From: Cytidiella melzeri
Taxonomy: Eukaryota > Basidiomycota > Agaricomycetes > Polyporales > Irpicaceae
DNA: 64,000 bases
NCBI GenBank assembly: GCA_022592445.1
Contig: JABYQR010000198.1
Location: forward strand, 20,485-84,484
Direction of reading: 5' to 3'
Position numbers and translations under genes: made by a program. Shown piece by piece: positions 33,085 to 47,600 of this stretch. Position 1 is the stretch's first letter, and the number at the start of each line of letters is the position of its first letter. The notes beneath the pieces are model-generated. The model searched no databases. It saw only the letters and a program-made list of their open reading frames with translations, and was not told the origin of the DNA.

Positions 33085-36000
33085 TCAGCGAGAAGCCGGT
33101 GGTAAGGGAGGCACTGCAGGTATTGTAGGGACTGGTGGTACAGGAGGTAATGCTGACTGCTGCTGTTGCTGACGAGGTCGCTGCAGCCTGCGTTGTTGTG
33201 TTTCACGTGCTTGCGCCTCGCGTTCCGCTTGCAGACTGTTGATAGTATGCAGCTGTTGCTGAATGAAATCAGACGTGCCAGGTCTGGCCCATTGAAGTCA
33301 GATCTCCGTCGCACTATAGGAACACACATGCAAACACACCGCATTCTGAGGATGCGCAGGATTGTCTCTCCACTGGAGACTTCCTTCTCTTGTTGTTTTT
33401 CTCTTTTTCGATCCTTGATGGTACCCAAGTTTCGTTGGGAGTAAACACTCTTCGCCCGCTTCTTCACCGAGGGAGAAGCCCGTAAAGTCTGTTGCATCAT
33501 GCGCACACCTTCCTCCATGAGTGCATCCCTACGAACGGATCATCAATGCCTGGCAGAATTCACATAGAGATGGGGTACGTACGTATGCCAGTCATAGTAT
33601 AACCGGATGGACAAAATGTCTCGATACTTCTGGTTTTGCAGCGCCTCCAAGGGTACAGGTCCCTCTCCGCCAGCATAGAAGTAATCTCTGAGGAACTGAG
33701 CAGTGTGTGTATTTGAGCAGCAAATTCCAGCAGGAACTCATGGTACGCACCTTGAGCCATTTAAAGACAATATCCACCTCTTTGTCCGACAGAGGCTTCA
33801 TGTCACTGGATACTTCTGACAACGGAGGTACCAACAGCCCTTCTATGACATTGAGTATCTCCTTCCAGACCTTGATCATCACTGTGTCCTTTGTTGAGTC
33901 ACTGAGGTATGTGTTCAGGGTTGGGAAATTGGCATCGAAGAAATCGAAAACAGGGGTAATGGCAGCTTCGATCTCCACGTCCGATAACTCTTCAGGACGT
34001 ATCCGAGGCTTTTCGGAGGACGGAAGGGGGATCTGTACTTCAGAGTTGTTTGTGCCCAAGGCTGAACGATACAGCGCTTGAACACCACCAAGAGCCTTGT
34101 TGTAGTCGATGCTCAAGGTGCCTGACCTGACCAGCGTTTTAAGCACGGTCCTCGACACGTTCTGACGCACGAAGGGCGAGATCTGATGACATATTAGTGA
34201 CATCGACTGGTAACAATGCACTGCCACATGATTTTACCTTGTCGACAAAGACTCGGACCATGTCGCTCTCAGCTCGCTTGAGAGACCTGAAGGCCCTGCC
34301 AAAGTAGAACTGCGGATCGTCTTTCTCGCCCTCCATGCTGATTCGCAACAGAATTCGGCCGTGACCGTCGTCTAGGTCTAGCCAGAGATCGTGAGTCAAA
34401 AAGTCGCCGTATCGACGGGGATCGAGACAGATGTAAGCACGCCCGACGGTGTCATGTTTGCCTATCAATGAGCGATCACGGATGCTGACCATGAGCCACA
34501 GCGGCTTTTCAACCGAGATATCGAAGGTCTCGTCCCCTGTATCGCATGTCAGTCAAATCCCCAAAACATTCTTTGATGAATACATACAGCGAGGAGAGAG
34601 CGACTCGTAGATGGTTCGGGTTTTTGAGAGTCGGTTCCCCTGTTCGTCGCTCAAAGTTACGAATGTGTCAAGCTTCGATGAGGGGCTGTTGTCCGACGCT
34701 ACGAGGCCCTCAGCAATACAGATCTTGACAGTGAACAAGAATCGCTGCGCCTTTGGTGGCTCGTTTGCAGTGGAAGGTGATATACTGGCCATAATCTCGG
34801 CTTTCCTATCCGCTTGTATCTGAGCGTACATGCTGTCCAGAGAGCGGCGTGCCGACTCGATATTGTTCAGTTTCACACAGGATTCGGGCTGGAAAGTGAA
34901 CGGCTCTAGTTTCTTCTCCGTGGTGTTAGCGAGCTGCTTCGCCTTTTCCAACCACGCCGACGATTTCTGGGGCTGGAGATAGTCAGTGGGACGGGGAAAC
35001 ATCTCCGCCATGAATAGTTCCTCCACGCTACGGCAGTAGAATTCGACAGCCTTACTAATTGTCTGATGGCATTGGAGGTCAGCTCCAAGTGCTCAACCTC
35101 AGGGATTACTCGTACGTACCTTCGATAAGCTAGTAAAGAATTCCGCTTCTTTATGCTCGTCTGTCCACTCCAGGTCCTGTAGGAAGCCGACTGGACTTCG
35201 CAGAGAGTCGAACAGATCAATCACAGAAGAGCTGTATCCCTCTGCACCCTCCGCTTGGAACTGTGAACACATGAGATGATGCGCATCGAGGGATGTATCA
35301 AAAACGAACTTTGTCTGCTGCAATTGCCTAACTGCCAGTGAGAACTGACACTCGAGGGACTATGTGGGTTCGCTTACCGCTTGCACCCACTGCTTAGTCT
35401 TGTTGTCGGTGTCAATAAGCCATTGTTGAACATATGGCTCAAAGAATCCTGACAAGTCGAAGTCCGCGTCGCCCCTAAGACAATGATGGTCAGTAACTGC
35501 AAAGGTTTTGGCATAAGTAAACCCATACTGAGGACAGAACGCCTTGTACATTCCAAGAATCGTCTTCGATCGACGGTAGAGCGAGAAGATATCCTGTATC
35601 GGTATGTCTGGAGGTGGGCCATTTCTCGAGGATTCAAATAGGCGTTTGCTCGAGCCATCCAAGTCTTGCAAATACAATGGAACGACAATCTCAACGAAAA
35701 GGGTGACAACGTCCAGGTGTCTGTTGATTTGAGTGTGAGATCCCCGCTACGGTCAATATAGCGCACGTACCCAAGCACAGGTTCTGGAAACCGCTTGTCC
35801 AAAAGTTTCGCCGACTTCTCCATCTCGTCAGTGAGTAAGAGGAGGGGGAGGGCTTTATTCACTCCAGGAGCTGAATATAGATCCCGCTTCTTCTCGTCGT
35901 ACCACCGTCCAGATACCGACCGGATCTGTTCCTGCACATCCGTCATCCTCGCAGTGATATCAACATCGAAACGCTCCAGTAGTCCGCTGTCTCGTACGAT

Positions 36001-38003
36001 CTCCAGCACTTGGATGTAAGGCTCAATATCCGCGGGTTTGACGTTCGGCAGGTTGTCCATGGCGTGGTAAAGACAGGACAAGAATATGTTGAACAGGCTT
36101 CCGTATATCTGACACAAATAGTCGTGCTAGGGGAACCAACAACTGGTCAATGGCCGCGTAGGTAAGAAAATTTAGTCAACGGGCTCACGTCTTGTATGGG
36201 CCACTTGTCCAGTTCGATCTCATGCATAACTTTGGACAAAGTCTGCAAGGCCTCCGGGATGCACTCCAAGGGAACCTCATTACGTTCGTAGAAGCTCTTC
36301 ACGATTTCAAGGAAGCACGCTGCTCGGTACGGCTGTCCAATCCTCCATCGCAGCGCACATTCGTTGATGAGCTCAATGTGCGCAGGAGTCAAGATGCCTA
36401 GCGAGACTTCGTCGTCGTCCCCTACCGTGTCACTTAGCATCGCCTCCAGATCCGCAGAAATGCAGCATTCGAGAAGACGCTTGTAATACTTGCGTGGGTT
36501 AGGCGGGATGAACGTAAAGTTGTTGCCAACAGGAACGTCATCGTCGTCTCCGACTTCGACGCCTGCTGCCTCGGGATCGTTCGAAGGAAAAGGACTAGAC
36601 AGGCTAGGGTGATAGGAATTCCGGCTTCCAGTAGAGGAGTGGCGTTGTGGCTGGTAGTAAGATTCACGGTTGGAGTATATGGACCCTGGTCGATCACTTG
36701 TCGCTTGTGAAGATGGCAAAGCGTCGGGTGGAGTCGATTTTGCGAGCTCTGGATTGAACTGAACCATCACGACCATGAGCTGTGACAAGTGCGACGTCTC
36801 GAGAACACGCCAGTGTTGCCATGCTGCATCGTTTCCGAAGTCTTCACGGCGCCCAGGGAATGAAGCACCAGCGTTAATGTTCTTTAGACACATCTGCACG
36901 ACCCGGTTCAGACATTTTGCACGTATATGGCATTATGGATGCTTACCTTGAGATCCTGCAGCGCAGCTTTCTCGTGACAGTACTTCCTGAGCTCGTCAAC
37001 CTCCCGCTGCACCTGCTCAATGGGTAGCTTGAACAACTTGGAAGCAGTAAGAACCAACGGCATATCGTGGACACTTGTGCTGATCCGCTTGGTTGACGAT
37101 ATCGAATCCCGCGTAGACGAAGAGTCGTAGCCAGAATCGCTGTACGATGTGACTGGACTTGATGATGGTGCCAACTTCGCGGCATAGGTGTCGAGCCTGG
37201 CCGTGAGCTCAGCTGGTACATGACTGACATTCCTCAAGCAGTCCCGCAGCAGCTTGATGAACTTTGCGATGTGGTTATTCAACTCCACCTTCCAGCCGTC
37301 GCCTGCCAGTGTCGGCTCTTTCCTTAGAACGTTCGTGGCGTTTGTGGCGAACATTAGGATCATTTCCTCGATTTTCCTGTTCTCTTTCATTTGCTTCCGG
37401 AAGTGCTCCTCCTTGACTTGCCCGTAGAACACGGCCATCGTTCTCCGTATGAGCTGGTCGGAATATCTGCGTGGAGTGGATGAGATGGAGAGCTAAGGAT
37501 TCAGCAGCACACCTAATATCGATATCTTGCGTTTGAAGAGATGTGCGCAGATTCACTAGTGGTGCAGACCCTGCGCGAAGATGAACATCGAACGGAGCGC
37601 AGAAGGCTCGGTGACCGGACGCCAGACCATGGCCTCAAGCATTGTCCGCACCACCTTTGTCTGTGCACACTCTTCGCACGCTGTGCAATCGATGTTGGAT
37701 GACCTGAATAGCAACAAAAACGTACGCTGGATCCTTGCCCATAGCGATATCCTGCAGCTTCTGCTCCAACACCTTTAGCAGATCCTTGGGAAACCTCACC
37801 GCCTTCGTCCCGTCCCGATAATCCTTGAATACATCTCCCAGAGATACGATAGATCCTGATATAGCACCTGACAGTCTTGAAGAGTAGTCTCGCTGTTCTC
37901 GAGGTGTCTCTGGCTGGGCTTGTTGTGGCTCAATCTTCGGCTGCATCTGATAACTCAAGAGACTGCACAGAGCACTTAGCTTACTCGATCGTCGAGCATT
38001 CAT
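33085..38003 (-). CDS. Munc13-like C2 protein (fungal Ync13 type)
   Basis: A large protein of roughly 1,300 residues with many introns, acting at the plasma membrane in exocytosis in related fungi. The start is MNARRSSKLSALCSLLSYQ; VRFPKDLLKVLEQKLQDIA and the following helices (36900-37740) form the first part of the MUN region. Helical MUN/MHD1 sequence continues through 35360-36899. A C2 domain lies at about 34240-34770 (FLFTVKICIAEGLVASDN, KLDTFVTLSDEQGNRL, VGRAYICLDPRRYGD). MHD2 follows at 33760-34140 (IKVWKEILNVIEGLLVPPL). The C-terminus is Gln/Arg-rich then Pro-rich and stops at 33085. The order MUN, C2, MHD2 is that of fungal Munc13 relatives. Internal exon ends were not all fixed. Confidence 0.85.
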
Positions 38004-39296
38004 AGCGATAGAAGCACGTACGCTACCCTAAATACGTAGCTGCGCACAATTCATAGTCGTTAGCCCAAATCAGAGGGATAAATATAGGTGGGCGCACTTC
38101 ATGAGTTCCTCGTCGGAGACTCTGTACTTGGAGACCCGCCTCTCATGATGCATAGACCCGCCATAACTTCGTCTTGAGCTGGAGAATCGTTTGGACATGT
38201 CCAAGGTTTCGAGAGTCGTTATCGTGTCGTCACAAAACAGACCTGCGCCGCTTTGGGTCTAGTGAGAGTCGCGTGCGAGTTTCAGAACAGGTATGATGGA
38301 TTCGCGGTTGGCTCCTTTCAGCACTCGGTCAATAACCACGCTGTGGCACGAGATGTGAAGGGGGACTAGCAGGACGAGCAAGCGGGAGGATGGGGTCCTG
38401 ATGAGCGAGTTACTCAGGTTTGTCGGCGGTGCCATTGGCCTGTATAGGCAGAGACGCCGAATCCGGATATGTGCAAGACATGTCCTTTAGCAACAGGTGC
38501 AAGCTCGCACTCAAGGTCTATGAAGTCACTCGAGATGTAGACTTGCTCAGCTCTCTAAACTTTTCCCTGGCCAACAAGTCAGTGGCGGCCTTGCCAGCGA
38601 CTGATATTGTTGCACAAATTGGGCGTCTGAAGTTTGAACCATGCTGTAATAACTTAGCGTACTCTTCAAAAATGGACGTTTCCTTCTGTACAGCCTCTCG
38701 GTGATTGTAGCCAAATTCTACTGATCTACTCTGTCAGTTAACCACAACGAAAACTACATAAATACCACGCACTCCTTCAATGAAGACAATATGGGGTCAC
38801 GTGTACTAGGCGTCTATCACTCGGCAGTCGACTTTGTGTTTATTTGGGCTTGCAGCTTTGGACACCAACGACGACCATTGTCCTCTTCCGTCCTCGCTTT
38901 TTGTTCTCTCAAACCTTTGACAATGGTCCCTCGACGACGTCGCGTCGTGTGAGAAATTATACATGAGACGATGGCAGAAAATCAACAAAGAAAAAACCGG
39001 TACATAAGGCCACCGCGCGATGGTCAACGCCGTCTTCATCTCCCAACCTCAGTTGTGCCTGTTCCCTTGCGGCGGCCTTGCCTTGCTTGTGTCTGATAGA
39101 GCTTGACGCTCTTTCTCTCTACCTCTTGCTTTTCTCGTGGTTTCTCTAGACGTCTGCACGAACACACGCTCTCTGTCTCACTCACTTACTACACCCACGC
39201 TCACACTCACTTGGTGCCGGCACCCACTGCTCTCACTCGTCTTCCACTCCATAGCACAGATCACGATCCCTCAAGCCTCTCAAGTCATTCAACAAG
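38004..39296. other. no gene recognised
   Basis: 1.3 kb between two divergent genes. The right part (39090-39260) is rich in CTC and CAC, typical of a fungal promoter and 5' UTR. No coding frame with splice support. Confidence 0.45.
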
Positions 39297-40364
39297 ATGG
39301 TCAACGCACGAGGATGTACGTGCAAATTTCTTTCGGGATATATACACAGCTCACCTCAAAGAACCCTTAGATCTCTTCATCTTTTTGAATGTTGTGCGCT
39401 TTATTAGCATAATAGCCCTCATATTACTGTTTACGAGCAACGTCGTGACAATGGCCGACGACATCAAGGCCGTCAACCGTTTTATTGCGGAAGGCAAGTC
39501 GGATGACTCTGCCACGAACTCGATACAGGTCGACACGGACTACATCGAGTACGTTTCCTTTTACGCGTTCAAGTTTTCAAAATTCATAATTATCTGCACT
39601 CAGAGGCAGCACCGTCCCCAACCAACCAGCAGGCGCCTTCTGGTCCGTCCTCAACACTCTGTTAGTCGTCGTCCAAGCCATCGTCTGCATCCTCTCCGAA
39701 CTCTCGTGGCCAGACAAATTCTTCGATGCGTACTTCCCCGTCCTCGGTCCATCCTTTGGTCTCGGAGCCCTCGGAGTGATCCAGTGCCTCCTTGGAGCAG
39801 CTGTACTCTCTCACCACGTCGCCGAGTTCCCTCTCGTCTCCGCCTTCTTCGTATTCTCTGTAGGATGTCTGAACATCCTACTCGGTCTCATCTTCAGGGA
39901 GCACGCAAAGTCTAGGAGGAGCATCAAGCAGTGGAGGAACGGCGACCAGGAAGCGTTGCCTACCACGGGCAAAATGCCCGCATATAACATTGCGTTCCCT
40001 CAACATCAGGCGACGTTCACTGGCGGCTCCTACAACGAAAAGGACGCGGGTACATGGAGGTCGGGAAGCCTGTCGAGCCAGAAACAAGGATTGGGCTTTG
40101 GGCGTAAGGCGGAGATGACTGCTGCCAGTCAAGGTTGGTCATTCCCGCTACTTCCTCGCTCGAGCTCAGTGACTAACCGTGTGCTGCGCAGGCTACGTTG
40201 TCCGACAACCCGAAGAGTCTGTGCCTCCATACGCACCAAAGCCGGGCTCACGGTACTCTCATGGCAGCTCCGAGTCGGAGTACACTGAGACGCACGAAGG
40301 TGGCCACTCTCGTCCCACTTCCGTGCACTCGCCTGTCACGAATTCGAGTGAAACTGCCGTCTAA
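39297..40364 (+). CDS. four-pass membrane protein (fungal DUF7598-like)
   Basis: Exons 39297-39315 (19 bases), 39350-39548, 39604-40133 and 40192-40364 join in phase to 306 residues. The first exon encodes only MVNARG. The first membrane helix is FLNVVRFISIIALILLF; three more follow after the soluble loop (WSVLNTLLVVVQAIVCIL, LGALGVIQCLLGAAVL, VSAFFVFSVGCLNILLGLIF). The C-terminal 150 residues are soluble, rich in Gly, Ser and Tyr, and end SSETAV. The architecture fits a widespread basidiomycete membrane family of unknown function; that family name is from memory and should be searched. Confidence 0.82.
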
Positions 40365-41086
40365 ACGCCTATCGCCGTTGCGCCATAATACCAGTGGGAT
40401 CACTCCTGTTGTATCTATAATCTTTGTAGCTATAAGACCTGATAATGTTCGGTGTCGTGCAATCGATGTATTGTCGCTCATGGGCAACTTGGCCAATGAA
40501 GAATGCGCACGGTGTCGACGTTCACTGGTACCGGTGGATTTCGCAAGCCCAGAGTCGCTGTCTGGACGCAGCTCGCGATCTGCGTTGCTTGTCTATGGAT
40601 GCAGTTTCATGACTGTGGGTCATCGATATGACACTACCTCCCGAGTACCCGACAGGTCTCCCTGCTCGCCACTTTGACTTGTCCACGTTGCTGTTGCTGC
40701 GCCATTACTTGAGGCTGAGGGCTGTTCAGGTAGCAGGCTGTGATGGCGCAGCTGAGCACGTTTGTCAGAGATTACTCATGTATCGACCAACCGCTGAATA
40801 CTGCATACGATTGGCTGTCGAGACGCAAGCCGAGCGCGACCGAGAGCGTCCCTCGTCCACATATCGAAAAAAAGCAAACTCCCTGCTGGTTCCAGACTCG
40901 AAGAGTGTGGCAAGTTCGAGCTCTAGATTTTCTCGGCACGGGACGTAAATAACCCATAACTTGGGGATAACTCCTGAAGAAGGTAATCCTGATCTTAGAT
41001 ATCGATGATGAAAACAGATAAATAGACCACGGTCGCGCTCTCCACTTCTCTCCCCAACACCCCCAACATCCTCCTACACACACAAC
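40365..41086 (+). promoter_or_regulatory. gpd promoter region
   Basis: About 720 bp before gpd. Directly before the ATG is a long pyrimidine-rich leader (41034-41086, CTCTCCACTTCTCTCCCC and on), the usual mark of strongly expressed fungal genes. An AT-rich GATAAATA site lies near 41017. Confidence 0.6.
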
Positions 41087-42602
<1,516 letters not shown>

Positions 42603-43273
42603 AAGGTGGCACTCGCTCCTGGTAGAGGAGGAACGCTTTGTCGGTTCCCTCTGAACCCATCATAGACACTTCCCATACGATACTCGCTGAAAGAGATTTG
42701 AAGAAATATCGGAAGCACCAAGATGTATAACGTTGTCTCGCTTGTACCGATCGAAGATAATCCTTGTAATTAGCGATTGGTGTACTTTGAAAGCAAAACA
42801 TAGAAATTGTACTGTACGCGACATTAATACGCGCCAGTCACTGTTCTCCCTAAGAGTTGACTCGAAAGGGCCGCCGTTGCGCGGCAGGATCTTGCTCTTC
42901 TCAAATTTTATCAGTTCTGTGTTAAGATAGGCTCCCCGCTACATCACATGACAGGTGTGACGGCGCTTGCGTCCATTTTGGCGGGGGGCCACAATTGTAA
43001 AATTAATTACTGGCTCATGGAGCCATATAGAAACAATATAAAACCGGAGAACTATACACAAAGATGTTTGCTAGAATTGTTGGGTTACAAATTTTTGGAG
43101 ACGGTAGTCGTAAGGGAGTAACATCCAAAAACACCGCAGAGAACGAGCGCTAAGAGACGTTATTCGGGACTGCAGAATAGATGAATGTTTTCCGATGGGG
43201 AGCTGACCAAAACAGTGCGCGAATATTATAGAGGGACCTGCACCTTCACGACTGGCAGAGAGGCTACTGCTAT
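42603..43273. other. no gene recognised
   Basis: gpd 3' UTR and intergenic DNA running to the transposase relic. Confidence 0.5.
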
Positions 43274-44440
43274 GGCAAGAATGTCGAAGAGAAAACATGC
43301 CGCCATTAGCAACCTTGGCAAGCATGCTCAGCCTTCGAAGCAGCCGAGGCAAGCGGCCCTCAATGAGAATAACAAAGAGAATAAAGTGAGTCTCATATTA
43401 TGATGTAGATGAGACATGTATGACTCACATGCGTGTCCCAGGGCACTGCGCGCGATGACAGTGGTCTGTACATCTCCGCAACGACAGTTGAAGCAAGCCT
43501 AGAGCAAGCTGCGTGTCTTAGAACACAGATGTCAACAATGTTTGATAAAATCTGCCAGCCGACCTGGGCACCAGAGACCGTCAGCACGACATACCATGAG
43601 CCCATGCAAATTGAGACACTCACATCTGTTCCTGAGGCTTCATTGGATCTTGAACCAACCGTGACACCAGGGACGCGGTCAAGCTTGGCTTTGCGCAACG
43701 ACTCTGATGCACAGTTCAAGCCCCCTCCATCTGTTGCTGAAGCTTGAGCTGCATGGATGGATGTCAAGAACATCCTGCAGCCCCGTCGGAAATCTGGATG
43801 CGGGCATTTGACTTTCCGAGGTGACAAGAGATTGTGGAGGCGGCTGGGACAGATGCGGATGTTCTTGTACAAGTATGTCCATGGGACAATGAGCTGGATC
43901 TCTGCATCAGTAAACACTATGCACGACACAGAGGCAAGCACTTACATGGCAAGACGACTCCGCGAGTGGACGAGAGCGTTCATGAAGAATCGTCAGGCAC
44001 TCCCGTACAGCGGATTGGTCAACGGCTATTGGAACGCGTGCCTCCTCGATCAAAAACCCGACCTAGCAATTGAGGTTCTGGACCACCTGCAAAGCATTGG
44101 GAAACTTGTCCGTGTGCAAGACATTGTCGACTTCACTGCCAGAGCAAATGTTCAAGCAAATCATGGACTCACGAGAGCTGTTTGTCTGTCAACGGTGCAG
44201 ACCTGGATGCGTTGTCTTGACTATCGCTGGATGAAGAGCCCCCATGGACAGTTTGCTGATGGACATGAGCAAGAAGATGTTGTGACGTACCGAAACAAAG
44301 TTTTCCTCCCTGCCCTCGCTGATCTTGATCCCGATGTTCTTCACTTCAATCCGGGTGGCACAGTAGTTCCTATCCCTGGTGATACTCCCCTGCCACACAA
44401 TTTGCGAGTTGTTTACTGGTTCCATGACGAGTCAACGTTT
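43274..44440 (+). pseudogene. DDE-type transposase relic, truncated
   Basis: MARMSKRKHAAISNLGKH opens a first exon that splices (GTGAGT at 43387, CAG at 43440) into a long frame. An in-frame TGA at 43745-43747 breaks it; the same frame then runs on from 43757 with DNA-binding-like helices and ends at VVYWFHDESTF. That HDESTF motif is the start of the catalytic core in a repeated Agaricomycete transposase-like family (recognised from memory). The frame stops where the copia LTR begins at 44441, and the rest of the core is absent to the right of that element. Dead by nonsense mutation and truncation. Confidence 0.65.
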
Positions 44441-44610
44441 TGTTAGAAGGCTATGAAAGTAGAGGAAAGTGTTGAGAGAGCAAGACTGAGAGGGATCACA
44501 AGGTGGGAGTTGGGGATCAAAAGTGCGTATCGTTGCATTGATCAGAGTAAGTCATATATACGGTAACTACGGCGCTCGTATGTTAAGTGTCTAATTAATA
44601 TAGTCGAACA
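44441..44610 (-). repeat. 3' LTR of copia copy 2
   Basis: 170 bp, TGTTCGAC to CTAACA on the minus strand; pairs with 49442-49611. Confidence 0.9.
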
Positions 44611-44617
44611 CTCCCCT

Positions 44618-47600
44618 TCAAGCACGAATATGAAGTAGTTCATTGAAGTGCTTGAGTTTTTTGAGAGGTAGTGCTTTAGTAAGTGTATCAGCACGTTGAT
44701 CGTTAGAAGATATATGATGAATAGTTATATACTTCTTGAGTACACAATTGCTGATGAAATTCTTACAAATTTTGAAGTGTTTAGTTTGTTGCAAATGTTG
44801 CTCGTCAGGTGAGCTAACAATGGCAATAGTTGATGCACTGTCAGTATACATTTTGACAGGATCCATAGTAAAGTTCAGTAGTTCATCAATGAGTGCTTTT
44901 AGATATATAGCCTCAGTTGACGCATGCGCTAAGGCATATAATTCGGCTTCGGTGACCGATAGTGTTACAAGTGAACCGCGCTTACTTGACCAAGAGATAA
45001 GCAAGTCATTGTATGTGAAGGTGTAGCCCATTATTGGTTTATTGCCGTATGTAGTCATACCGTCAGAATCAGCGTATCCGACAAGTGAAGTATTAGTAGT
45101 AGTTGCTTGGTTTCCTAGGACAAGCCAGTAATCACACGTTCCCTTCAAGTATAGGTAACACTGTTTAGCTGCAGTGAATTGCTCCTTAGAAGGGTCAGCC
45201 AAGTATCCAGCAAGTTGACCAGTGCAGTATGCAACGTCTGGTCGAGTACAGTCAGCGACGTATTGTAAACCACCGACTAAAGACATGTATTGTTTAATAG
45301 CGTCAGCATCCTGACAAGGTTCTTTCGAGTCATGGGGGGCTAAGTTGTGCTCGTGTATCATAGGGTACGGCGTGTATTATTGTGGTCAAATTTGTTTTGT
45401 TTAAGTATAGTTTGGATATAATCGTGTTGACAAAGCTTGATAACACCAGAGGCTTTGTCGTAATTGATCTCCATGCCAAGCATCCAGTGGATAGTACCAC
45501 CATTTGTTACCACAACATGTTGTCTAAGTGCTATCTCAAATTGTTCAACGACGACAGAAGTAATAGTACAGAGAGTAATATCGTCGACATGAACAGCAAG
45601 TATAAGTATTAGTTTGTCTCCCCTGTAAAGGTAGAAGACAGCGTTATCGTAGTCTGAACGCTTGAGTCCAAGTTGGAAAAGTATATCGCATAGTACCTTG
45701 TACCAGCGACATCCGGCTTGTTTAAGGCCATAGATAGTTTTGCATAGTTTAAGTACCCAGCCCTTAGGCAAGTTGGGCAGTAAGTTGCCTGGCGGTGGAC
45801 AAAGGTAAAGATCTTCATCATCGTTAATTTTATTGTATAAGTAAGCGGACTTAACATCAAGTTGGTTAATCTCGAAGTGTAGTGAAGCTGCAAGTGTAAG
45901 TATGAGTCGCATAGAACTCATGCGCGCGACTGGAGCGAATAAGTCATTTGCATAGTAATCAATACCATCACGCTGAGAGTATCCTTGCGCAACAAGTCTT
46001 GACTTGAGTTTAGTAACTTTGCCATGTTCGTACTTGGGCTTGTAGACGAAGCAAGAACCAGTAATGTTGGCATTTGGTGGCAGGATACCGTATTCCCAAG
46101 TGCCAAGTTGTTCTAGTGTATCAACCTCAAGTTTCATAGACTTGTACCAATCGTCTTTGAGAGGGTGATTAAGTACATCTTTGAAAGTGACAGGGTCACC
46201 GACGTCCTCAGCATAGTAAGCGTTAAACTCAGTTAAGTAGAAAGCAATGTTAGTGTCTACTTCGTTGTAGTTTAGACCACGAGCTTTACGCGATAGTTGA
46301 GGAGTTCTGTTGGAACGCCTTGGACCAGTAGGGTCAGGCTCGTCGATTTCCATTGGTTCTATGTGAGGGTTGTCCTCAAGTTCAAGTTTTTTTTCTGTAG
46401 TAAGTTTTTCGACATTTGGTTCTTTCTCCCCTTCAATTTGTATTGTAGAGTCAACAAATTGCAAGTTACGTTCAACCCCGACACATTGTCCAAAGTAAAC
46501 GTAGTGACCTTTAGAGTGTTCAGCGAAGCCTATCCAGACTCCCCTTTTACCCTTAGATGCTAGTTTATTTGTGCGATATTTGTCGTATACGATGCACGGC
46601 TGACCAAAGACTTGAAGTCCATCAAGGTTAGCATCTGTGCCATATCGCTTAAAGTAAGGAGTTTTGTAGTTAAGTATAGTGCGAGGAGAACGATTGTACA
46701 CATACATCGCGTATAATGCAGTGTACCACCATAGTCAATTTGGTAAAGATGCAGTAGCAGGTTTACTCGAATCAAGTTCATAATAGTTTGATCTACACGC
46801 TCAGCAACACTGTTTTGCTGAGGAGTATCATGTACAGTAAGACGTAGTATAGTTCCTTGAGTTTTCAAGTAAGCAGTCATAGCTTTACTGGTAAAGACAC
46901 CGTCATTATCGGCTTGAAGTATCTTGACACAAATACCATATTGTGTCAAAATTTCAGTAGAGAAAATGACCCACTGAGTATAGGCGTCATCTTTAGTAAC
47001 TAGTGGTGCAAGTACTAACCATCTAGTAGCATTGTCGACGATAGTCAACCAGTATTTATGTTTACCAGTAATCAATGCTGTGGGTAGAGGCCCAAAGATG
47101 TCGATATGAAAGTGATATCCGAAAGCTTCAGCTAACGATGAAGAACAAAGTTTCGGTACGGTATTGCGATGGATATTGTTAAGTAAACAATCCTCGCACG
47201 GAGTTTCAGTATGGTCAGTTATATGATCAGTAATGATTGACGAAGTTTGAAGTAGTTTCTTGATCATGAAGTAACTGAGATGATCGAGTTTTTTATGAAG
47301 TTCAGATAAAGTAATGCCAGTTCTATGCACGCTTGCTAAAGAAGTCACTTGAGTTGATGATAGTGTGTATAAATCGTTTGATTTTCTAACAACAGCCACA
47401 CAAGTCAAGTTTGAGTTGTATATAGTACAAAGATTGTTATAGAAAGTAAAACAATAATCAGAGTCCAGTTTTCCAACGATGATTAAAGTAAAAGGTAGAG
47501 TTGAGTTGAAGTAGACATTCTTCAGCAATAGTTCAGTAAGCTTACCACTTTCCTGTTCCACCTCGAGTACCATGTCACCAGCAAGTTTGAAAACTAGTTG